Shown: positions 19,481 through 29,166 of the stretch, piece after piece
Numbering within the stretch: the first letter of the stretch is position 1
How the letters are laid out: each line of letters begins with the position of its first letter
Source: Alphaproteobacteria bacterium
GTDB lineage: Bacteria; Pseudomonadota; Alphaproteobacteria; CACIAM-22H2
NCBI GenBank assembly: GCA_016124335.1
Contig: WGNX01000005.1
Span: forward strand, 1 to 64,000
Direction of reading: 5' to 3'
Length of the DNA: 64,000 nucleotides
Notes under the pieces: model-generated
What the model saw: the letters and a program-made list of their open reading frames with translations, nothing else
Database searches by the model: none
What the model was told of the DNA's origin: nothing
Program-made: the position numbers and the translations under genes

Positions 19481-19936
19481 ATGAGATCGATGCGGCTGGC
19501 GGCATCCGCCTTCGCGGGTGCCGCCATTTCCTTTCTTGCGGCCTGTGCGGGCACGCCCGATGCGGCTCCGGCGGCTTCCGCTGCTCCGGCGCCGGCTGCC
19601 CCGGTGGCAAGCAGTCCGGCGCCGACGGGGCCGGTCGACGCCGGCGATCCGGCGCGGCAGGTTGCCGCCGTGCCCGCCGCCACGGGGGCCCGCGCGATCA
19701 TCGGGCTCGACAAGCCGGCCGTCATCTCGCGCTTTGGCGAAGCCGCGTTCGTGCGCCGCGACGGGCCGGCCGAAGTGTGGCGCTATCGCGCACCCGAATG
19801 CTTCCTCGAACTCTTCATCTATCGCGAGCGCGACGGCAGCCAGCACGTCACGCATGTCGATGCGCGCAATTTCGCGGGCAAGCCGCTGCCGGTCGAACCG
19901 TGCCTGCAGCGCTTCGACGCCGACAGGCGCGGCTAG
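19481..19936 (+). CDS. small predicted lipoprotein, unknown function
   Basis: A 151-residue protein starting 5 bases after the bactofilin stop. The signal peptide ends in the lipobox LAAC (about 19-22). A low-complexity Ala/Pro linker (about 23-70) follows, then a compact domain, GLDKPAVISRFGEAAFVRRDG, with AEVWRYRAPECFLELFIY. This resembles the SmpA/OmlA-like pattern of lipoproteins that hold their signal near the outer membrane, but I cannot assign it. Cotranscription with bactofilin suggests an envelope role. It converges with nth, with one base between the stops. Confidence 0.75.
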   Translation: MRSMRLAASAFAGAAISFLAACAGTPDAAPAASAAPAPAAPVASSPAPTGPVDAGDPARQVAAVPAATGARAIIGLDKPAVISRFGEAAFVRRDGPAEVWRYRAPECFLELFIYRERDGSQHVTHVDARNFAGKPLPVEPCLQRFDADRRG

Positions 19937-19937
19937 A

Positions 19938-20582
19938 TCAGGCTTCCGGCGCCTTCGTCTTCGGCCTGAAGGCGCAGAATTCGGCAACGATGCAGCGCCA
20001 GCATTCGGGCTTGCGCGCCTTGCACACATAGCGCCCGTGCAGGATCAGCCAGTGATGCGCATGGCGGCGGAAATCGTCGGGCGTGGCCTTCAGCAGCCCG
20101 TCCTCGACCTCGCGCGGCGTCTTTCCCTTCGCCAGTCCCGTGCGGTTGCCCACGCGGAAGATGTGCGTGTCGACCGCGATGGTGGGCTCGCCGAAAGCGA
20201 CGTTGAGCACGACGTTGGCGGTCTTGCGGCCCACGCCGGGCAGTTCCTCGAGCTTCTCGCGCTCGCGCGGGATCTCGCCGCCGTACGCGCGCACGAGGAT
20301 TTCGGAGAGCGCGATGACGTTCTTCGCCTTCGTGTTGAACAGCCCGATCGTCTTCACGTGGGCGCGCAGTTTTTCAAGACCCAGCGCCAGCATTTCGGCC
20401 GGCGTCTTCACCGCCGCGAACAGCGCGCGGGTCGCCTTGTTGACGCCCACATCGGTCGCCTGCGCGGAAAGCACGACCGCGACGAGGAGCTGGTAGGGGT
20501 TGCCCCATTCCAGCTCGGATTTCGGTTCCGGGTTCGCCTTCGCGAGCCGGGAATAGAATTCGCGGACATGCTCTTTTTTCAT
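19938..20582 (-). CDS. nth: endonuclease III
   Basis: A 214-residue base-excision repair glycosylase/AP lyase for oxidised pyrimidines. The helix-hairpin-helix ELPGVGRKTANVVL holds the catalytic lysine (about 120), and AVDTHIFRVGNR holds the catalytic aspartate (about 138). The C-terminal [4Fe-4S] loop is C-X6-C-X2-C-X5-C (CKARKPECWRCIVAEFC). Length is normal for the family. A DUF2244 gene is divergent 74 bases away, an association often seen in alphaproteobacteria. Confidence 0.96.
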   Translation of the reverse strand: MKKEHVREFYSRLAKANPEPKSELEWGNPYQLLVAVVLSAQATDVGVNKATRALFAAVKTPAEMLALGLEKLRAHVKTIGLFNTKAKNVIALSEILVRAYGGEIPREREKLEELPGVGRKTANVVLNVAFGEPTIAVDTHIFRVGNRTGLAKGKTPREVEDGLLKATPDDFRRHAHHWLILHGRYVCKARKPECWRCIVAEFCAFRPKTKAPEA

Positions 20583-20656
20583 CGCCTTGCGGGATAGGCC
20601 GCCGCGCGCGTCCGGTCAAGCTGGACGGCCGCCGCAGGCGCGCTATCATCCGGGGT

Positions 20657-21151
20657 GTGGACGAAGCAACCGCCCCGCTGCTCGACCTGACGCTCAACCC
20701 GCACCGATCGCTGCCGCCGCGCGGCTTCGCGGTCCTGATGGGCATCCTTTGCGCGGCAAGCTTCCTTTCGGGCTGCCTATTCGTGGCGCTGGGCGCCTGG
20801 CCGGTCGTGGGGTTCCTGGGCGCCGATATCGTGCTCGTTTGGATCGCGTTCCGCGTGAGCTATGCGCGCGCGGCGGCAAGCGAACGGCTGACGCTGCACG
20901 CCGACCGGTTCGAGATCGTGCGGACCGACCGCGCGGGCCGCGTCGACCGGCGCACGCTCGAGCCCTATTGGCTGAAGGTGCGCATCGAACACCGGGGTGC
21001 GGGCGCACCGGCCGTCAGGCTCGCCAGCCACGGGCGCACCACGACCATCGGCCGTTTCCTGGGGCCGGCCGAGCGCATCGAACTTGCGCACATGATCGAA
21101 GAGGCGCTGGCCCGCTGGCGTCAGAGCCCGAGCACGTCGCGCATCGAGTAG
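20657..21151 (+). CDS. DUF2244 membrane protein
   Basis: A 164-residue protein starting at GTG 20657 (GTG 20655 is in another frame). Opening motif LTLNPHRSLPPRGF, then two hydrophobic helices (about 26-66), and a C-terminal beta-rich cytosolic part (ERLTLHADRFEIVRTD, then PYWLKVRIE). This is the DUF2244 layout. No biochemical function is known to me. Its last 31 bases overlap the 3' end of dapB on the other strand. Confidence 0.8.
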   Translation: MDEATAPLLDLTLNPHRSLPPRGFAVLMGILCAASFLSGCLFVALGAWPVVGFLGADIVLVWIAFRVSYARAAASERLTLHADRFEIVRTDRAGRVDRRTLEPYWLKVRIEHRGAGAPAVRLASHGRTTTIGRFLGPAERIELAHMIEEALARWRQSPSTSRIE

Positions 21152-21924
21152 AGCCCGGGCGCCTTGCCCTGCGCCCACAAGGCCGCGCGCACCGCACCTT
21201 TTGCGTAAACCTGCCGGCCCTGCGCCTTGTGCGCGATCTCCAGCCGCTCGCCGTCGCCCATGAACATGACGGTGTGCTCGCCGATTTCCGAGCCGCCGCG
21301 CGCAACCGAAAAGCCGATCGGGCCCGCGGGCCGTGCACCGGTGTGGCCGTCGCGCGCGCGCACCGTGTCCTTCGCGAAGTCGAGCCCGCGGCCCTTGGCC
21401 GCCGCACGCCCCAGCGACAGCGCCGTGCCGGAGGGCGCATCGACCTTGTGCTTGTGGTGCGCCTCGAAAATCTCGATGTCGTAATCGGGGCCCAGCCGGC
21501 GCGCGGCCTCTTCGACCAGCGCGAAGGCGAGATTGACGCCGAGGGAGAAGTTGGTCGACTGGACGATGGCCGTCGACCTGGCCGCCGCATCGATCTTCTT
21601 CTGGTCGTCGGCGGTGACGCCGGTCGTGCCGATCACCAGCACCTTGCGGTTGGAAGCCGCGAGTGCCGCGTGCGCGCATGTCGCCGCCGGCGCGGTGAAA
21701 TCGATCACGGCTTCGCACGCGCCGAAAAGGGCTGCCGGATCGGCGCCGAGTTTCGACTGCAGCGCGCCCAGCCCCGCGATCTCGCCGACATCGCGGCCGA
21801 GACTGGGGCTCGAAGGGTTTTCGGTGCCGCCGCCGAAGGCTGCACCCGTTGTCGCGACGATCTCGCGCACGAGCATCTGGCCCATGCGCCCCGCCGCCCC
21901 CACAACGCCGATCCGGATAGACAT
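21121..21924 (-). CDS. dapB: 4-hydroxy-tetrahydrodipicolinate reductase
   Basis: A 267-residue enzyme of lysine and diaminopimelate synthesis that reduces 4-hydroxy-tetrahydrodipicolinate with NAD(P)H. The N-terminal nucleotide motif is GVVGAAGRMGQML (about 6-18). The catalytic region reads EAHHKHKVDAPSGTA, with the conserved HH and lysine. Start ATG 21924 was chosen because MSIRIGVVGAAGRMG is the normal beginning. It converges with DUF2244 with 31 bases of overlap and lies 14 bases downstream of the DprE2-like gene, so it may share that transcript. Confidence 0.95.
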   Translation of the reverse strand: MSIRIGVVGAAGRMGQMLVREIVATTGAAFGGGTENPSSPSLGRDVGEIAGLGALQSKLGADPAALFGACEAVIDFTAPAATCAHAALAASNRKVLVIGTTGVTADDQKKIDAAARSTAIVQSTNFSLGVNLAFALVEEAARRLGPDYDIEIFEAHHKHKVDAPSGTALSLGRAAAKGRGLDFAKDTVRARDGHTGARPAGPIGFSVARGGSEIGEHTVMFMGDGERLEIAHKAQGRQVYAKGAVRAALWAQGKAPGLYSMRDVLGL

Positions 21925-21938
21925 GAAGTTTCGCCCCG

Positions 21939-22682
21939 TCAGATGTTCAGCTTCTTGAAGATGCGTTCCGGAATGTGCCGGATGATCGTCATGATGCCCC
22001 ACCAGAAGCCCGGCGCATAGACGATGTCGCGCTTGCGCGTGGCCGCATCGAGGGCAGCGGCCGCGATCGTTTCGGGTGAAGCGACAAGGAACATGCCCGG
22101 CAGGCCCCATGTCATCGCGGTGTCGACGAAGCCGGGCTTCAGCGTCACGACATGCACGCCCTTGCGCACGAGCCGCGCGCGCAGGCCCTGGAGATAGGCG
22201 TGAAGGCCCGCCTTGGCCGAACCGTAGACATAGTTCTTGAGACGCCCGCGATCGCCCGCGACCGAGCCGAGCGCCACGACGGCACCGGCCCCCCGCGCTT
22301 CGAGCACCGGGGCAAGCCGGTGCAGCAACACGGCAGCGGAAGTGAAGTTCGCTGCAATCGTCGGGCCGACGAGCATCGGGTCCGCATCGATGGCCGACTG
22401 CTCGGGCATCGCGCCGAACGCGAGGAAGACGTTGAGCGTGCCTTCGCCTGCGAAAGCGCGTGCACGTTCGACAAGTGCCGCGTGCGCCGCTTCGTCGGTC
22501 GCATCGAACGCAACGACCTCGGCGCGGCGGCCGGTGCGAATCGCGATATCGACCGCGGTGGCGCCCGCATCGTCGATATCGCGCGCGGCGAGCAGCACGT
22601 CGGCACCCCGAATTGCCGCAACGCGCGCGAAGGCCCGCGCGATGGCAGACGATGCGCCGAGAATGAGCCAGGTATCGCTCAT
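21939..22682 (-). CDS. dprE2: DprE2-like short-chain dehydrogenase (2-keto-ribofuranose reductase)
   Basis: A 247-residue SDR starting at ATG 22682, overlapping the DprE1-like stop by 4 bases (ATGA). The cofactor motif is GASSAIARAFA (about 9-19), an AIA variant as in the DprE2 family. The catalytic Ser, Tyr and Lys are in GSVAGDRGR and YVYGSAKAG. A C-terminal segment PGFWWGIMTIIRHIPERIFK ends the protein in a membrane-proximal basic helix, like DprE2. In mycobacteria DprE2 reduces the keto intermediate made by DprE1 to decaprenylphosphoryl-arabinose. The assignment relies on this and on the adjacent DprE1 and UbiA genes. Confidence 0.83.
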   Translation of the reverse strand: MSDTWLILGASSAIARAFARVAAIRGADVLLAARDIDDAGATAVDIAIRTGRRAEVVAFDATDEAAHAALVERARAFAGEGTLNVFLAFGAMPEQSAIDADPMLVGPTIAANFTSAAVLLHRLAPVLEARGAGAVVALGSVAGDRGRLKNYVYGSAKAGLHAYLQGLRARLVRKGVHVVTLKPGFVDTAMTWGLPGMFLVASPETIAAAALDAATRKRDIVYAPGFWWGIMTIIRHIPERIFKKLNI

Positions 22683-24028
22683 GCCGCCCGCCCGCCGATC
22701 GCGAGGCGCCGCGACTGGTCGGTTGCAAAGCGGCCTGCCGGATCGAGGCGCTGCAGGGCAGCTTCGAACGCGGGAAGGCCGGGATAGGTCGCCCGGAACG
22801 TCTCGGGCGACATCACGGCATCCTTGGCCAGATAGATGCGCCCGCCTGCGTCGCACGAGATGCGCTCGAGCTTTTTCATCAGCTCGTCGGCACCGGCCGA
22901 GCGCGGAATGTCGAGCGCCAGCGTCACCCCGCGCATCGGAAACGAAAGAAAGCCCCGCCCTTCGCTGCCCAGCGTCTTCAGGACGGCGAGGAACGAAGCG
23001 TTACCGCCCGAGGCGACCGTCTCGAGCATCGCGCGCACGGCCGGCAATGCCGCGCCATCCGGCACGACCGACTGGAACTGGTAGAAACCGCGCCTGCCAT
23101 AGAGCCGATGCCAGTCGGACAGACGGTCCAGCGGATAAAAGAATGCATCGAGCGCACGCACGTCCTCGCGCCCGGCCGAAGGCACGCGCCGCCAATAGAT
23201 CTCGTTGAACGCGCGCACGCTTGGCCCCGACAGCGCGAACGCCGGCAGGTCGAACGGCACCGGCAGGGGCTTTCGGGCGGGTGCGGCCGCACCACCGGCG
23301 GCGAATTCCGCCGTCTCGAAGATGCCGCGGCCCAGCGACCGGCCGCGGGCAAGCGCATCGACCCAGCCAACCGAATAGGTGGCGCTGTCGCGCGCGGCGG
23401 CGAAGGCGGCGAAGAACTCTTCGAGGTTCGCGATGCGGCGCGCGTGCACGGCAAGTGCGGGACTTCCCGGCAGCAGGCGGAAGCCGGCACGCAGGATCAT
23501 GCCGCTCAGCCCCATCCCGCCGAGCGTGGCGCGGAAAAGCTCGGGCTCGGCATCCGGGCCCGTGCGCACGATTCGGCCATCGGCAAGCAGCATGTCGATC
23601 CAGTCGACATGATCGCCGAACGAGCCGTGGCGGTCGTGGTTCTTGCCGTGGACGTCGGCCGCGATGGCGCCGCCCACGGTCACGAAGGCCGTACCCGGCG
23701 AGACCGGCGGCACGAAACCGCGCGGCACGAATGTGTCGAGCAGCGCGCGGAACGTCACGCCCGCTTCGCATTCCACGCGCGCGGTTGCGGCATCGAAGGC
23801 AAGGATGCGGTCGAGCCGTGCCGTCAGCAGGGCCCGGCCGCCGGAAAGCTGTGCGGCATCGCCATAGCTTCGCCCGGCACCGCGCGCGAAAAGGGCCGCA
23901 CCTTCGCCGCGCGCCGCCGCGAGCGCTTCCGCCGCGGCCGAGGCGCGCTCGGGACGCGCGGCCTGCGCCGCGGAAGCCGGTCCGCGGCCCCAGCCGGTCA
24001 ACCGGAGATCCTTCCAGCGCACGCTCAT
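22679..24028 (-). CDS. dprE1: DprE1-like FAD-dependent polyprenylphosphoryl-ribose oxidase
   Basis: A 449-residue FAD_binding_4 flavoprotein. FAD motifs: FARGAGRSYGDAAQ (about 48-61), PGTAFVTVGGAIAADVHGKN with the conserved His-Gly-Lys-Asn, and GSFGDHVDWIDMLLADG. The C-terminal substrate part reads GGRIYLAKDAVMSPETFRA, with K402 at the position of the essential lysine of mycobacterial DprE1. The cysteine targeted by benzothiazinones (C387 in M. tuberculosis, in an N-I-C-V-D context) is alanine here (A371, in T-L-A-L-D), judged by alignment from memory. The predicted reaction is C2' oxidation of polyprenylphosphoryl-ribose. It overlaps both neighbours by 4 bases. Confidence 0.87.
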   Translation of the reverse strand: MSVRWKDLRLTGWGRGPASAAQAARPERASAAAEALAAARGEGAALFARGAGRSYGDAAQLSGGRALLTARLDRILAFDAATARVECEAGVTFRALLDTFVPRGFVPPVSPGTAFVTVGGAIAADVHGKNHDRHGSFGDHVDWIDMLLADGRIVRTGPDAEPELFRATLGGMGLSGMILRAGFRLLPGSPALAVHARRIANLEEFFAAFAAARDSATYSVGWVDALARGRSLGRGIFETAEFAAGGAAAPARKPLPVPFDLPAFALSGPSVRAFNEIYWRRVPSAGREDVRALDAFFYPLDRLSDWHRLYGRRGFYQFQSVVPDGAALPAVRAMLETVASGGNASFLAVLKTLGSEGRGFLSFPMRGVTLALDIPRSAGADELMKKLERISCDAGGRIYLAKDAVMSPETFRATYPGLPAFEAALQRLDPAGRFATDQSRRLAIGGRAA

Positions 24029-24903
24029 GCGTAGATCAGATAGCCGAACACGGCGATCCAGCCCAGAACGCAGGCAAGAAGGAACCTGTCGCCGACCGCA
24101 AGGTCGGTGGGCGAGCCTGAACGTTCCTCGACCAGCGCGATCTGGAGATAGCGCAGCACGCCGGCGACGACGAACGGCACCGTCAGGTAGAGCCGGTCGG
24201 TGCCGTAGCGCTGCAGCGCGTTGGCGTCGGTCGTGTAGATCACGTAGCTGACGAGCAGGGCGCCGAGCACGACGGCCAGCGCGGTATCGACGAAACGCAG
24301 GTTGTAGCCGTCAAGCGCGCCGCGATGTGCCGTGCCCATCGCGGCGGTCAGGTCGTCGCGCCGCTTGGCGATCGCCAGGAAAAGCGCAAGCAGCCCCGTG
24401 CACACCACGATCCACACGCTCGCCGAAACGCCTGCAGCCGCGGCACCCGCTTCGACGCGCAGGACGAACCCGGCCGAGACGATCAGCACATCAAGCAGGC
24501 TGACATGCTTCAGCTTCGCCGAGTACGCCGCGTTGATCGCGAGATACAGCGCGAGGATCCGGCCGAAGGCGGCCGGCAGGAATGCGCAAAGACCAAGTGC
24601 GACAAGCGCAAGGATCGTCGCGAAGCCGAGTGCCGCCTTCCCCGACACGCGGCCGGACGCGAGCGGCCGTTCGCGCTTGCGCGGATGGAGCCGGTCGGCA
24701 TCGCGGTCGAAATAGTCGTTCACGACATAGACTGCCGAAGCGGCGAGGCTGAACGCGAGGACGGCCAGTGCGACGGCTTGGAGGCTCGCGGCGGTAATGG
24801 CATCCGGCGTGAAAAACAGCGGGGCCGCGACGAACGCGTTCTTGACCCAGTGCTTCGGCCGGGCGAGGCGGATCAGCTCGAACATCGGCAAGCCAGATAG
24901 CAT
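24025..24903 (-). CDS. UbiA-family prenyltransferase, decaprenyl-phosphate phosphoribosyltransferase-like
   Basis: A 292-residue membrane protein with about eight helices. First aspartate motif NDYFDRDADRLHPRKRERP (about 62-80) is of the type in DPPR synthase (Rv3806c, also named UbiA in mycobacteria), which transfers phosphoribose from PRPP to decaprenyl phosphate. ARPKHWVKNAFVAAPLFF opens the protein as in that subfamily. Start ATG 24903 has GGAAGG 8 bases upstream; ATG 24885 is an alternative. Operon position before the DprE1- and DprE2-like genes supports the DPPR synthase role rather than quinone or haem synthesis. Confidence 0.82.
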   Translation of the reverse strand: MLSGLPMFELIRLARPKHWVKNAFVAAPLFFTPDAITAASLQAVALAVLAFSLAASAVYVVNDYFDRDADRLHPRKRERPLASGRVSGKAALGFATILALVALGLCAFLPAAFGRILALYLAINAAYSAKLKHVSLLDVLIVSAGFVLRVEAGAAAAGVSASVWIVVCTGLLALFLAIAKRRDDLTAAMGTAHRGALDGYNLRFVDTALAVVLGALLVSYVIYTTDANALQRYGTDRLYLTVPFVVAGVLRYLQIALVEERSGSPTDLAVGDRFLLACVLGWIAVFGYLIYA

Positions 24904-24997
24904 GCCGCCGGCCTTCCGGCGACCGTCGCGACCGGCCGCCCGGCGCGCAAGCCGGTTGCCGGGTGGCCGACCGAACTGCCACACTTATTGCCGGACG

Positions 24998-25633
24998 ATG
25001 ACCCAGCCTGCACCGACGACCGCGACGGCGGACCATATCTGGAGCCCGAAAATGCGCGCCTTCGGCGCCCTGTGGGCGGCCAAGCGCGGCGGGCGGCCGT
25101 TCCTGCCGCGCGACCTGTTCCGGCCCGAGGAATGGGGGCCGTGGTGGTCGAACATGATGCTCTACGGCATCGAGCCGGAAGGCGACGGCAAACGGCCGCG
25201 CAATTTCCGCATGACCTATCAGGGCGACGAGCTTGAATACACCGACGGCGGATCGAAGATCGGCAAGCTGATCGAGCAGATTGCTCCGCCGGACCTGGTC
25301 GCGCGCACGTTGGCGATCTACGACCAGGTGGTCGACGAATGCGTTCCGATCTATTCGATCCGCGTCGGCGTGTGGGGCCGGGTCCGGCCGGTCGCGTTCG
25401 AGCGCATTCTCCTGCCGATGGGACAGGCGTCCGGCGAGGTGACCGCCGTGCTCGGCCTCATCCTCGATCACGGTCTCGACAGGAATCTCAACCGCGACGG
25501 CCTGTTCACGCAGTCGCCCACGCTCAACGATCAGTCATACGCGATCCGCCGGATTGATCCGGAAAGCTTCTTGAGCTGCGATCTGAATGTGACCGGCAAG
25601 GGAATTGGCCTGGTCATGCCGCAGGCCGGATGA
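24998..25633 (+). CDS. PAS_5-type sensory domain protein
   Basis: A 211-residue protein starting at ATG 24998, divergent from the UbiA-like gene with 94 bases between. Core features are WSNMMLYGIEP and FRMTYQGDELEYTDGG, then FERILLPMGQASGEVTAVLG, which match the PAS_5 pattern of the protein at 9900 with extra N- and C-terminal segments. No transmembrane or output domain is visible. The open frame upstream overlaps the UbiA-like gene on the other strand and is discounted. It converges with dnaJ, with 10 bases between the stops. Confidence 0.7.
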   Translation: MTQPAPTTATADHIWSPKMRAFGALWAAKRGGRPFLPRDLFRPEEWGPWWSNMMLYGIEPEGDGKRPRNFRMTYQGDELEYTDGGSKIGKLIEQIAPPDLVARTLAIYDQVVDECVPIYSIRVGVWGRVRPVAFERILLPMGQASGEVTAVLGLILDHGLDRNLNRDGLFTQSPTLNDQSYAIRRIDPESFLSCDLNVTGKGIGLVMPQAG

Positions 25634-25643
25634 CGCGGGCAGC

Positions 25644-26792
25644 CTAGCTGCGCAGGTCGTCCCAGAGTTCTTTCACCTTGGCGAAGAAGCTGGCGCTTTC
25701 GGGGCTATGGCTCTTGTTGCCGCCGCCGCTGCCCTCGAACTCGCGCAGAAGCTCCTGCTGCTTCTTGGTGAGGTTGACCGGCGTTTCCACGACGGCCTCG
25801 ATGAACATGTCGCCGCGCGCGGCACTGCGCAGCACCGACATACCCTTGCCCTTGAGGCGGAATTGCTGGCCCGACTGGGCGCCGGCCGGGATCGTCACTT
25901 TCGCGCGCCCGCCATCGACGGTCGGCACCTCGATCGAGCCGCCCAGTGCTGCCGTCGTCATCGGCAGTGGCACACGGCAGTAGATGTCGGAGCCTTCGCG
26001 ATGGAACAGCTTGTGGGGCTTCAGCGTCAGGAACAGGTAGAGATCGCCCTGCTGCGCGCCGCGCATGCCCGCCTCGCCCTCGCCGGCAAGGCGGATGCGC
26101 GTGCCGTCTTCCACGCCGGCCGGAATGTTGACCGACAGCGTGCGCTCCTTGCGCGTGCGACCCTGGCCCTGACACGTCTTGCAAGGCTTCTCGATGATCT
26201 GGCCCGCTCCGCCGCACTGCGGACAGGCGCGCTCGATCGTGAAGAAGCCCTGCTGCGCGCGCACCTTGCCCTGCCCGCGGCAGGTGGGGCACGTCGCGGG
26301 CTTTGAACCCGCCTCGGCGCCCGAGCCGTGGCAGGTTTCACAGGCATGCAGCGCTGCCACGCGCACTGTCGCCTGCTTGCCGTGATAGGCGTCTTCGAGC
26401 GAGATCTCGAGGTTGTAGCGAAGATCGGCGCCGCGTTGGGGCCCTGCCCCGCGCCGGCCGCCGCCCATGAACTCGCCGAACATCTCGTCGAAGATGTCGG
26501 CGAACCCGCCGGCACCGCCGGCCTCGAAGCCGAAGCCTCCGCCGCCGCGCGGACCGCCGCCGCCCTGCTCGAACGCGGCATGGCCAAAGCGGTCATAGGC
26601 CGCGCGCTTCTGGTCGTCCTTCAGGACGTCGTAGGCCTCGTTGATTTCCTTGAACTTGGCCTCGGCCTTCTTGTCGCCCGGGTTCTTGTCCGGGTGATAC
26701 TGCATGGCGAGCTTGCGATAGGCCTTCTTGATGTCGTCCGCGGACGCACCCTTGGCCACTCCGAGCAGCTCGTAAAAATCCTGCTTCGCCAC
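25644..26792 (-). CDS. dnaJ: chaperone DnaJ
   Basis: A 382-residue type I J protein. J domain with HPD in [10 protein letters not shown] (about 32-41); Gly/Phe-rich linker (about 78-110); zinc-binding region with four CxxCxGxG motifs ([32 protein letters not shown]); C-terminal substrate domains. It stimulates DnaK ATP hydrolysis and delivers substrates. It lies 75 bases downstream of dnaK on the same strand, with a GC-rich hairpin between them. Confidence 0.97.
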   Translation of the reverse strand: MAKQDFYELLGVAKGASADDIKKAYRKLAMQYHPDKNPGDKKAEAKFKEINEAYDVLKDDQKRAAYDRFGHAAFEQGGGGPRGGGGFGFEAGGAGGFADIFDEMFGEFMGGGRRGAGPQRGADLRYNLEISLEDAYHGKQATVRVAALHACETCHGSGAEAGSKPATCPTCRGQGKVRAQQGFFTIERACPQCGGAGQIIEKPCKTCQGQGRTRKERTLSVNIPAGVEDGTRIRLAGEGEAGMRGAQQGDLYLFLTLKPHKLFHREGSDIYCRVPLPMTTAALGGSIEVPTVDGGRAKVTIPAGAQSGQQFRLKGKGMSVLRSAARGDMFIEAVVETPVNLTKKQQELLREFEGSGGGNKSHSPESASFFAKVKELWDDLRS

Positions 26793-26807
26793 GCGCGAAA
26801 TCTCCGT

Positions 26808-26854
26808 CGGCCGGGACGGCGCGGGCGATGCGCGCGACGCGCACCGCCCGGCCG
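26808..26854 (-). other. hairpin between dnaK and dnaJ
   Basis: On the transcript, CGGCCGGG and CCCGGCCG form an 8-base stem enclosing about 31 bases that can fold further. There is no run of T after it, so full termination is not expected. It may lower dnaJ expression relative to dnaK or mark an RNA processing point. Confidence 0.45.
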
Positions 26855-26867
26855 TTCCACCGGTCCT

Positions 26868-28823
<1,956 letters not shown>

Positions 28824-28879
28824 GAAATCCTCGCTTTGCGGCAGCCCCGCCAAGCCGGCCCAAGATGGCACCGGCACGG

Positions 28880-28899
28880 GACCCCGTCTTTCTGGGGTC
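28880..28899 (-). other. hairpin in the dnaK leader
   Basis: GACCCC and GGGGTC form a perfect 6-base stem with an 8-base loop, about 57 bases upstream of the dnaK start and downstream of the predicted promoter. It does not mask the ribosome binding site. It may stabilise the messenger or be incidental. Confidence 0.35.
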
Positions 28900-28941
28900 G
28901 CTGGTCAGGCCTTCTCAGCGAAGACCCTACCTTCAGCAGCG

Positions 28942-28969
28942 ATATAGGCAGGTGGCCCCAGCCATGCAA
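28942..28969 (-). promoter_or_regulatory. candidate RpoH-type promoter of dnaK
   Basis: On the minus strand TTGCAT (28969-28964) is separated by 16 bases from CTATAT (28947-28942), about 119 bases before the dnaK start. Alphaproteobacterial RpoH promoters typically have a CTTG-like -35 and a C-T-A-T-N-T-like -10. The same layout occurs before hslVU at 59524-59551. Reading the -10 as TATATC with a 17-base spacer would also give a plausible housekeeping promoter, so the sigma factor is inferred. Confidence 0.6.
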
Positions 28970-29036
28970 CGGCCAACGTCATTCCGGCGGGGTCGGCGGT
29001 CGCTTTTTCGTCGAAATACCCTCACAGGAAAAATTC

Positions 29037-29065
29037 TTGACATACTTGTGAAGGATGCCTATAAA
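29037..29065 (+). promoter_or_regulatory. near-consensus sigma-70 promoter for the gene at 29167
   Basis: TTGACA (29037-29042), a 17-base spacer and TATAAA (29060-29065) make the strongest housekeeping promoter seen in the window. It points away from dnaK. A start site near 29072 would give a leader of about 95 bases before ATG 29167. Between this promoter and dnaK's, the rest of the 343-base gap 28824-29166 shows no further gene. Confidence 0.75.
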
Positions 29066-29140
29066 GACCGTGAGGAATACTCGGTCGCAGTGCATCACGT
29101 TCCGTTGAAAATCAATGGAAGCTGCGGTTGGGGGTCCTCA

Positions 29141-29161
29141 GAACTTCGAGAAACGAGGTTC
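29141..29161 (+). promoter_or_regulatory. leader hairpin that can mask the ribosome binding site
   Basis: GAACTTCG (29141-29148) can pair with CGAGGTTC (29154-29161) through one G-U pair, leaving a 5-base loop. The 3' arm contains GAGG at 29155-29158, 8 bases before the ATG at 29167, so folding would hide the ribosome binding site. Such structures can act as RNA thermometers or translational switches; this role is inferred from geometry only. Confidence 0.5.
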
Positions 29162-29166
29162 GTGTT

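Noticed and set aside
28824-29166. CIRCE element for HrcA
   Set aside because: No TTAGCACTC-N9-GAGTGCTAA was found here or before hrcA-grpE; regulation by RpoH is the better reading.
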